6,859 nucleotides of DNA from Bacillota bacterium. Its GTDB lineage: Bacteria; Bacillota; Clostridia; Christensenellales; Aristaeellaceae. Below, piece by piece: positions 1 to 4,631 of the stretch. Position 1 is the first letter of the stretch; every line of letters begins with the position of its first letter. The notes beneath the pieces were generated by a model. The model was not told the origin of the DNA, did no database searches, and was given only the letters and a program-made list of their open reading frames with translations. The position numbers and the translations under genes were made by a program. The stretch spans positions 1 through 6,859 of the forward strand of contig JAEZTD010000085.1 in NCBI GenBank assembly GCA_023443705.1, read 5' to 3'.

Positions 1-222
<222 letters not shown>

Positions 223-229
223 CCGAAAT

Positions 230-259
230 AGTATACCACGGATTGGCTGGCGCTTTCAG
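230..259 (-). promoter_or_regulatory. Promoter of rpsB
   Basis: Read on the minus strand, the -35-like hexamer CTGAAA (259-254, 4 of 6 to TTGACA) is followed after 18 bases by a strong -10 TATACT (235-230). A start about seven bases downstream gives the leader described separately. No convincing terminator separates it from the stop codon of the upstream Ig-like gene at 282, so some readthrough into rpsB is possible. Confidence 0.7.
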
Positions 260-281
260 ATAATTTTACGTTAACTGCCAG

Positions 282-1055
282 TCACTCAATGCGCACCTTC
301 AGCACCGCGCTGACCCCTGCCTCCCCCGCCGTGGCGGTAATCTCCACGGTCTTTCCGGAAGCGGCGCGGCTGGCGGTCATGACGCCTTCCGGCGTGATGG
401 ACGCGAACCGCTCGGAAGAGGATCGCCAGACAGCGCTGACGCGGTTGCCGTCCTGATCGAAAGCGCGCAGCTTGATCGAACGGCCGGGCGCGATCACGTC
501 CTCTCCGATGATGACAAGCCGGGTGGCCTCTTGCGATACGGCAAGCTCAAACCCGACCGCGAGACCGTTCAGAGAAGCGGTGATGGTCGTAACGCCGTAG
601 CCCACGGCGGTGATGAGGCCGGAGGTGTCGATCTTGGCAACCGCCTCGTTGGAAGACTTGTAAACCGGCATCGCAGGCCGCCCGTTGGGGCCTGCCGCCT
701 TCAAAAGCGCCGTCGGCGCTTCCTGGGATGCGTTGGTCCAGCCGAGCGCGGCGGTGCCGCCGGTCACGTCTTTTCCGCAGAATGTTAGGGTGAGCGCGCC
801 GGGCGATGCCGGTTTTTGGGTGTTTGGGGCCTCAGGTGTCCCGGAGGGCATCGGTGCGGGGGGCGCTTCTTTATCAGCCTCCGGCTCCGCTTTCGGGGAT
901 TGAAGGGGTTTCCCGGTGTCCTCCGGCGCTTCCTGCGCGGCGGGCGTCGCGGCGTCTGCCGCTTTTTCGCCAGTCTGCGCCCCCGCCAGCACCGGCAGCG
1001 CCAGCGCCAGCACAATCGCGCTGGTCAGGCACGCCGCCATTTTCTTCATTTGCAT
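282..1055 (-). CDS. Secreted protein with Pro/Ala-rich linker and BIG2-type Ig-like domains
   Basis: Predicted 257-aa exported protein of unknown specific function. Residues 1-27 form a signal peptide: MQMKKM, a hydrophobic core ACLTSAIVLALALPVL, then a likely cleavage after AGA. Residues about 28-86 are a low-complexity linker rich in Ala, Pro, Glu and Lys. Two Ig-like stretches follow. One is at about 130-174, with the SSNEAVAKID...GLITAVGYGVTTITAS pattern typical of BIG2 folds (serine-rich strand, 'value, then G-x-V/I-T-A', then T-x-I-T-A). The second is at about 179-256 (SSSERFASITPEGVMTA, then VEITATA). No LPXTG motif, lipobox or C-terminal membrane segment is present, so it is probably released or held non-covalently. 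The start at 1055 has GGGGAGG (1074-1068) 12 bases upstream. The in-frame ATG at 1121 overlaps the promoter -10 box, so it cannot be the start. Such domains usually serve in adhesion or surface scaffolding, but the role here is not known. Confidence 0.85.
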   Translation of the reverse strand: MQMKKMAACLTSAIVLALALPVLAGAQTGEKAADAATPAAQEAPEDTGKPLQSPKAEPEADKEAPPAPMPSGTPEAPNTQKPASPGALTLTFCGKDVTGGTAALGWTNASQEAPTALLKAAGPNGRPAMPVYKSSNEAVAKIDTSGLITAVGYGVTTITASLNGLAVGFELAVSQEATRLVIIGEDVIAPGRSIKLRAFDQDGNRVSAVWRSSSERFASITPEGVMTASRAASGKTVEITATAGEAGVSAVLKVRIE

Positions 1056-1119
1056 ACGGTAACGAATCCTCCCCGGCCCGGTTTTTTTCGCCGCGCCGAC
1101 CTTTCGTTTTGCAACATAC

Positions 1120-1147
1120 ATTCTATCCGGCCTGGCCGGTTTGTCAA
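1120..1147 (-). promoter_or_regulatory. Promoter of the Ig-like secreted protein gene
   Basis: On the minus strand a perfect -35 TTGACA (1147-1142) is followed after 16 bases by TAGAAT (1125-1120, 5 of 6 to TATAAT). The predicted start is near 1113, giving a leader of about 58 bases to the ATG at 1055. The spacer is occupied by a perfect palindrome (1127-1139). Confidence 0.8.
1127..1139. repeat. Perfect palindrome inside the promoter spacer
   Basis: CCGGCC-T-GGCCGG is a 6-bp perfect inverted repeat with one central base. It lies exactly between the -10 and -35 boxes of the minus-strand promoter. The position is that of a classical repressor or activator operator, though GC-rich palindromes of this size also occur by chance in such genomes. 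Confidence 0.5.
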
Positions 1148-1192
1148 GTTATTTCCGAACGCAGAAATGCGCGTTGAAATGTTAACTTGACA
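1142..1192. repeat. 51-bp interrupted dyad between divergent promoters
   Basis: TGTCAAGTTA (1142-1151) and TAACTTGACA (1183-1192) are a perfect 10-bp inverted repeat. It includes the -35 boxes of both divergent promoters and extends four bases beyond them. Inside it, TTTC (1152-1155) faces GAAA (1176-1179) and AACGC (1158-1162) faces GCGTT (1171-1175), all centred near 1166-1167. The arrangement could be a shared operator for the Ig-like gene and thrS, or a by-product of two back-to-back consensus -35 elements. Confidence 0.6.
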
Positions 1193-1215
1193 GCGGCAAA
1201 AAGAAGACCTATACT
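1187..1215 (+). promoter_or_regulatory. Promoter of the thrS T-box transcript
   Basis: Perfect -35 TTGACA (1187-1192), 17-base spacer, and TATACT -10 (1210-1215). The predicted transcription start near 1222 falls immediately before the basal helix of T-box Stem I (1224), which supports both calls. Confidence 0.9.
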
Positions 1216-1221
1216 GCAATT

Positions 1222-1440
1222 ATCCACTGGAATGACGGGGAAAAATCGCGCAACAAGGCACCAGAGAGGGTTCGCCGTAGGCTGAAAGCGGACCCGGCGG
1301 GAAGGCGCGTGTACCAGCCTCCGACCGGTGGCGCGTAGGCGCGTTATCGCCTGTTAAAGTGGTTTTATTGCAAGTTGGGTGGAACCGCGGGCTTACAGTC
1401 CGTCCCTTCGTCGGGACGGGCTTTTGTTTTATCGATAGAA
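1222..1440 (+). promoter_or_regulatory. T-box riboswitch (tRNA-Thr sensing) of thrS
   Basis: This leader binds uncharged tRNA-Thr and switches between terminator and antiterminator, so thrS is read through when threonyl-tRNA is scarce. Stem I can be drawn from the sequence. The base is CCACTGG (1224-1230) with CCGGTGG (1325-1331). Above it is a K-turn-like AATGA/GA region, then CGGGG (1236-1240) with CTCCG (1319-1323). CGCGC (1247-1251) pairs with GCGCG (1305-1309). The loop between these holds TGTACCAGC, so the specifier is ACC, a Thr codon, at 1313-1315, followed by a purine. An AGAGAG motif is at 1263-1268. Stem III is AGGCG/CGCCT (1337-1352). The T-box core TGGAACCGCG (1380-1389) gives the 7-base bulge UGGAACC, flanked by GGG/CCC (1377-1379 with 1404-1406) and GCGG/CCGT (1387-1390 with 1400-1403). 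UGGA would pair with a tRNA 3' end UCCA. Confidence 0.97.
1397..1430 (+). terminator. Regulated intrinsic terminator of the T-box
   Basis: AGTCCGTCCC (1397-1406) pairs with GGGACGGGCT (1413-1422), with one G-U pair, around the loop TTCGTC, followed by a T-rich run (1422-1430, TTTTGTTTT). Its 5' arm contains the bases 1400-1406 needed by the antiterminator, so the two structures exclude each other, as expected for a transcriptional T-box. Confidence 0.92.
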
Positions 1441-1454
1441 CGGAGGGTAAACAC

Positions 1455-3356
1455 ATGAACATCGTGATGGAAGGGCAGAAACGCACATATGAAGAGGGCA
1501 TGACGCCGCTCAAAATTCTAGAGGCCGTCGATCCTGACGCGCGCAAAACCGCGCTGTCCGCCAAGTTTAACGACCGGGTGGTCTCGCTGACCACGCCCCT
1601 TAGCGAGGACGGAGACCTGAAAATCCTTGACTTTTCCGACGAGGACGGCCGCAAGACGCTCCGGCACACCGCCAGCCACGTGCTGGCGCAGGCGGTCTTG
1701 AAGCTCAGGCCCAGCGCGAAGCTGGCCATCGGCCCCGCGATCGACAACGGCTTCTACTACGATTTTGACGTAGAAGAGCCCTTTACGCCGGAATTCCTGA
1801 AGGACGTCGAAAAAGAGATGGCTCGGATCATCAAGCAAAATCAACCCCTTGTTCGGTTCGAACTGCCGCGCGAGGAAGCCATCGAGTTCTGCCAAAAGGC
1901 CGGCCAGCCCTACAAAGTGGAACTGATCCGAGACCTGCCCGAGGATTCCATCATTTCCTTCTATAAACAGGGCGAATTCACCGACCTCTGCGCGGGCCCG
2001 CACCTGCCCACGACCGGCAAGGTGAAGGCCTTCAAGCTGACGAGCATCGCGGGTGCCTACTGGCGCGGCAGCGAAAAGAACAAGATGTTGCAGCGCATCT
2101 ACGGCACGGCCTTCTTCGACAAGGAGGAGATGGACGCCTACCTCGCCCGCATCGAAGAGGCCAAGAAACGCGACCACCGCCGCCTCGGCCGCGAGCTGGA
2201 TCTGTTCGACATCCTGGACGAGGGCCCGGGCTTTCCGTTTTTCTTCCCCAAGGGCATGATCGTTCGCAATGAACTTGAAAACTACTGGCGTCAGATCCAC
2301 CGGGATGCGGGCTACGAGGAGATCCGCACGCCCGTCATGCTCAACCGCGCGCTGTGGGAGACCTCGGGCCACTGGGCCACCTACCGCCAGAACATGTACA
2401 CCACGAAGATCGACGAGACGGATTTCGCCCTGAAGCCGATGAACTGCCCCGGCGGCATCCTGACCTACAAGCGCCGCATTTGGAGCTACAAGGACCTGCC
2501 CTGCCGCTCCGGCGAGCTGGGCCTTGTGCACCGGCACGAGCTCTCCGGCGCGCTGCACGGGCTGATGCGGGTGCGCGCCTTCACCCAGGACGACGCCCAC
2601 ATCTTCATGACGCCCGACCAGATCAAGGACGAGATCATCGGCGTGTACAAACTGATCGACGGCGTATATCAGACCTTCGGCTTCAAGTATCACGTGGAAT
2701 TGTCTACCCGACCGGAGAACTCCATCGGCACTGACGAGATGTGGGAAAAAGCGACGGACGGCCTGCAGGGCGCGCTGGACGCGCTGGGCGTCAACTACAT
2801 CGTCAACGAAGGCGACGGCGCCTTCTACGGCCCGAAGATCGACTTCCATCTGGAGGACTCCATCGGCCGCACGTGGCAGTGCGGCACCATCCAGCTGGAC
2901 ATGAACCTGCCCGAGCGGTTCGACCTTTCCTACGTAGGTCCCGACGGCGCGAAGCACAGGCCGGTCATGATCCACCGGGTGGCCTTCGGCTCCATCGAAC
3001 GCTTCATCGGCATCCTGACGGAGCACTTCGCGGGCGCCTTCCCGCTGTGGCTGTCCCCGGTGCAGGCGCGAATCCTCACCATCACCGACCGGGCGGACGA
3101 CGCGGCCAAGTCGCTGCAGGCGAAGCTGCGCGCCGCAGGCATCCGCGTCGAAACCGACCTTCGCAACGAGAAGATCGGCTTCAAAATCCGCGAGGCGCAG
3201 AAGGAAAAGATCCCCTACATGCTGGTCATCGGCGACAAGGAGGCCGAGACCGGCGAGGCCGCGGTCCGCTCCCGCAAGGACGGCGAACTGGGCGCGATGG
3301 GCGCGGAGGCGCTCGCCGCAAAGCTGACCGAAGAAATCCGAACCAAGGCGCTGTAA
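1455..3356 (+). CDS. thrS: Threonyl-tRNA synthetase
   Basis: Class II synthetase, cytoplasmic, that attaches threonine to tRNA-Thr using ATP and hydrolyses mischarged Ser-tRNA-Thr. The protein has 633 aa, the normal full length. Domains in order: TGS (about 1-62); editing domain with HTASH (H71, H75) and C179/H183 in DLCAGPH; catalytic core from about 240 to 530; anticodon-binding domain from about 535 to the end. The active-site zinc ligands expected from the family are present: C331 (MNCPGG), H382 (DDAHIF) and H507 (MIHR). So are motif 2 (R360-H-E362) and the motif 3 arginine R516 (GSIERF). The start ATG has GGAGGG (1442-1447) seven bases upstream. Alternative starts further upstream, such as 1359, fall inside the T-box and are rejected. 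The gene stands alone between its T-box and a strong terminator. Confidence 0.99.
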   Translation: MNIVMEGQKRTYEEGMTPLKILEAVDPDARKTALSAKFNDRVVSLTTPLSEDGDLKILDFSDEDGRKTLRHTASHVLAQAVLKLRPSAKLAIGPAIDNGFYYDFDVEEPFTPEFLKDVEKEMARIIKQNQPLVRFELPREEAIEFCQKAGQPYKVELIRDLPEDSIISFYKQGEFTDLCAGPHLPTTGKVKAFKLTSIAGAYWRGSEKNKMLQRIYGTAFFDKEEMDAYLARIEEAKKRDHRRLGRELDLFDILDEGPGFPFFFPKGMIVRNELENYWRQIHRDAGYEEIRTPVMLNRALWETSGHWATYRQNMYTTKIDETDFALKPMNCPGGILTYKRRIWSYKDLPCRSGELGLVHRHELSGALHGLMRVRAFTQDDAHIFMTPDQIKDEIIGVYKLIDGVYQTFGFKYHVELSTRPENSIGTDEMWEKATDGLQGALDALGVNYIVNEGDGAFYGPKIDFHLEDSIGRTWQCGTIQLDMNLPERFDLSYVGPDGAKHRPVMIHRVAFGSIERFIGILTEHFAGAFPLWLSPVQARILTITDRADDAAKSLQAKLRAAGIRVETDLRNEKIGFKIREAQKEKIPYMLVIGDKEAETGEAAVRSRKDGELGAMGAEALAAKLTEEIRTKAL

Positions 3357-3366
3357 TGCCGTCGTA

Positions 3367-3399
3367 CCGCCCGCGCGCTAGTGCGGGCGGATTTCTTTT
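3367..3399 (+). terminator. Intrinsic terminator after thrS
   Basis: CCGCCCGC (3367-3374) pairs perfectly with GCGGGCGG (3383-3390). The stem can extend by G-U and C-G pairs to a GCTA loop, and is followed by ATTTCTTTT (3391-3399). It begins 10 bases after the thrS stop codon. Confidence 0.93.
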
Positions 3400-3448
3400 G
3401 CCCTGACGCCGTTCTGCGAAAAACCGACAAGCGCGGCGAGCGGGAATG

Positions 3449-3457
3449 TGCTACAAT
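3449..3457 (+). promoter_or_regulatory. Extended -10 promoter of the AraC-type regulator
   Basis: TGC-TACAAT is an extended -10 (TGn plus 5 of 6 to TATAAT). No good -35 is seen 16-18 bases upstream, which is common for extended -10 promoters. The transcription start would be near 3464, just before the ribosome binding site GGGAGGGG (3467-3474). This places the ATG at 3446 upstream of the transcript. Confidence 0.6.
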
Positions 3458-3481
3458 GCAGCCATCGGGAGGGGTACGCTT

Positions 3482-4369
3482 TTGGACTACCGCGCGCACA
3501 TCCAGCAGTGCATCGATTACATCGAGTCGCACCTCACTGAACGCATCACCGTCGAAGCGCTCGCCGCGCGGGCGGGCTTCTCGGCCTGCCACTTCTACCG
3601 GGTGTTCGACGCCTACACCGGCATGCCGGTGATGGCCTTCGTGCGCAGGCGGCGTCTGGAGCACGCGGCGTCCCGGCTGGCCAGCGGCGCCCGCGTGCTG
3701 GATGTGGCGCTCGAATACGGGTTTGACAGCCACGCCGGCTTCACCCACGCATTCCAGAGGGCCTACGGCGCGCCGCCGGAGCGGTACCGCCTGCACGCGT
3801 CGCCCAGGCCTCCCCGGCCGGTCAGCCTTCAGTTGCACCACGCCTACAACCTGACAGGAGGAATCGTCATGGAGCCAAGGATCATCACCCGCCCGGCCTT
3901 CACCGTGGCCGGCTACGCGCTCAGGACCACTTCGGTAGACGGTGAAAACAGCCGCGCCATTCCCGCGTTCTGGAAGGAGTATATGAAAAACCTCTCGGAG
4001 TCGCTGCACAGGGCGCTGAACCCCGTCAGCCACGCCGAATACGGCCTGTGTACCGAGATGGACACGGAGACCGGCGAGTTCGACTATGTAATCGGGCTTG
4101 AGGTGCCGGAGGGCGCGCCCATCCCCGACGGTCTGCACGTGGCCCGCGTCCCCGCCTCCAACTACGCCGTCTTCACCACGCCGCCCGCCGAAGTAGAGTC
4201 CTTCGTGACCACGATCCAAAACACATGGTCGTACATCTACCACGAATGGTTCCCTTCGTCCGGCTATGAGTACGCGCCCGGCGGTGCCGACTATGAACTC
4301 TACGACGAGCGCTGCCTGAAGGAGACCGGAAAGCAGATGGACATCGCGATCCCGGTGGTCAAGCGCTGA
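3482..4369 (+). CDS. AraC-family regulator with C-terminal GyrI-like effector-binding domain
   Basis: Predicted one-component transcription factor of 295 aa, of the Rob-like layout. Residues about 5-103 carry the AraC double helix-turn-helix: the first around ITVEALAARAGFSACHFYR (22-40), the second around RVLDVALEYGFDSHAGFTHAF (71-91), closing with the typical GAPPERYR. A linker of about 25 residues leads to a GyrI/AraC_E_bind-type domain (about 130-295), recognisable from MEPRIITRPAFTVAGY at its start, AIPAFWKEYMKN (159-170) and GADYELYDER (268-277) near the end. Such domains bind small, often hydrophobic or cationic, molecules and commonly control efflux or stress genes. The start is TTG at 3482, seven bases after GGGAGGGG. 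An in-frame ATG at 3446 lies ahead of the predicted transcription start. A strong internal ribosome binding site precedes codon 130 (see findings). The regulated genes are not evident, and no transporter of drug-efflux type is adjacent. Confidence 0.93.
   Translation: MDYRAHIQQCIDYIESHLTERITVEALAARAGFSACHFYRVFDAYTGMPVMAFVRRRRLEHAASRLASGARVLDVALEYGFDSHAGFTHAFQRAYGAPPERYRLHASPRPPRPVSLQLHHAYNLTGGIVMEPRIITRPAFTVAGYALRTTSVDGENSRAIPAFWKEYMKNLSESLHRALNPVSHAEYGLCTEMDTETGEFDYVIGLEVPEGAPIPDGLHVARVPASNYAVFTTPPAEVESFVTTIQNTWSYIYHEWFPSSGYEYAPGGADYELYDERCLKETGKQMDIAIPVVKR
3856..3871 (+). promoter_or_regulatory. Internal Shine-Dalgarno and in-frame ATG within the regulator gene
   Basis: A perfect AGGAGG (3856-3861) stands seven bases before an in-frame ATG (3869-3871), which is codon 130, the first residue of the GyrI-like domain. 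It uses GGA GGA codons where this gene mostly uses GGC. Translation from here would give a 166-aa stand-alone effector-binding protein. Use of this site is inferred. Confidence 0.5.
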
Positions 4370-4376
4370 CACACCA

Positions 4377-4400
4377 CTGAAAAACCCAAGGGTTTTTCAG
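4377..4400. terminator. Hairpin with A and T tracts, likely bidirectional terminator
   Basis: CTGAAAAACC (4377-4386) pairs perfectly with GGTTTTTCAG (4391-4400) around the loop CAAG. It lies eight bases after the regulator's stop and between convergent genes. The stem carries an A5 tract on one side and T5 on the other, so it can form on either strand. A free T tract outside the stem is lacking, so efficiency is uncertain. Confidence 0.7.
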
Positions 4401-4413
4401 CGCAAAGGAAGAG

Positions 4414-4460
4414 GTCTGGTGCGTCTGAAATTCTCTGGAATTTCCGGGCGACGCACAGAC
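4414..4460. repeat. Nested inverted repeat (two stacked stems)
   Basis: Outer arms are GTCTG-G-TGCGTC (4414-4425) and GACGCACAGAC (4450-4460): 11 pairs with one bulged G. Nested inside, GAAATTC (4427-4433) pairs perfectly with GAATTTC (4438-4444) around TCTG. An asymmetric internal loop (CGGGC side, 4445-4449) separates them. Total 18 base pairs in 47 bases. Confidence 0.75.
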
Positions 4461-4470
4461 TTATGGCGCT

Positions 4471-4504
4471 TTTCTTCCGCCAGTGCGCACACTGGCGGAA
4501 GAAA
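4471..4504. repeat. Perfect 15-bp palindromic hairpin
   Basis: TTTCTTCCGCCAGTG (4471-4485) and CACTGGCGGAAGAAA (4490-4504) are exact inverse complements separated by CGCA. Neither strand has a T-run after the stem, so it is not a standard terminator. Because of the symmetry, both strands can spell the same short peptide FFRQCAHWRKK, which explains spurious open frames here. Confidence 0.85.
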
Positions 4505-4565
4505 TACATTCCCGGCGCACGGGTCGACGGGAACGATGAGAAGCAGCCTCGGGGTTTGCGGTCTG

Positions 4566-4599
4566 AGGCGCGGAGAGAGCACTTGCACTCTCCGCGCCT
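4566..4599. repeat. Perfect 12-bp hairpin downstream of the Mg2+ ATPase gene
   Basis: AGGCGCGGAGAG (4566-4577) and CTCTCCGCGCCT (4588-4599) pair perfectly around a 10-base loop that can itself close by GCA/TGC. On the minus strand it begins 32 bases after the ATPase stop codon. The following bases are not T-rich, so it could stabilise the mRNA 3' end or act as a Rho- or U-independent stop. Its function is not shown. Confidence 0.75.
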
Positions 4600-4631
4600 T
4601 AAGTATAAACCTTTGTGCGAAGGGGAACGGC

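Larger units (their letters stand above)
4401..4631. other. Palindrome-rich intergenic region between convergent genes
   Basis: These 231 bases hold no convincing gene. They contain three large inverted repeats in series (4414-4460, 4471-4504, 4566-4599), a small CCCG/CGGG hairpin (4511-4523), and a GCCTC/GAGGC pairing (4546-4550 with 4565-4569) that competes with the last large hairpin. The stretch is loosely bracketed by CGCAAAGG (4401-4408) and CCTTTGTGCG (4610-4619), which are inverted copies differing by two inserted bases. Short open frames here are artefacts of the palindromes. It could be a small non-autonomous repeat, a structured RNA, or stacked terminator hairpins. Confidence 0.55.

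Noticed and set aside
1056..1121. N-terminal extension of the Ig-like protein to the ATG at 1121
   Set aside because: That ATG overlaps the -10 box of the gene's own promoter, and a signal peptide starts properly at 1055.
1359..1454. N-terminal extension of thrS to a start at 1359
   Set aside because: It would translate the T-box core and terminator. The ATG at 1455 has an ideal Shine-Dalgarno and begins the TGS domain.
1518..3026. Long open frame of 502 codons antisense to thrS
   Set aside because: It is the mirror of a GC-rich gene with strong third-position bias. Its composition is dominated by V, A, L and R with no recognisable domain, and thrS on the other strand is certain.
3215..4372. 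Minus-strand open frame of 385 codons opposite the AraC-type regulator
   Set aside because: Antisense shadow. The plus-strand protein has clear HTH and GyrI-like domains.
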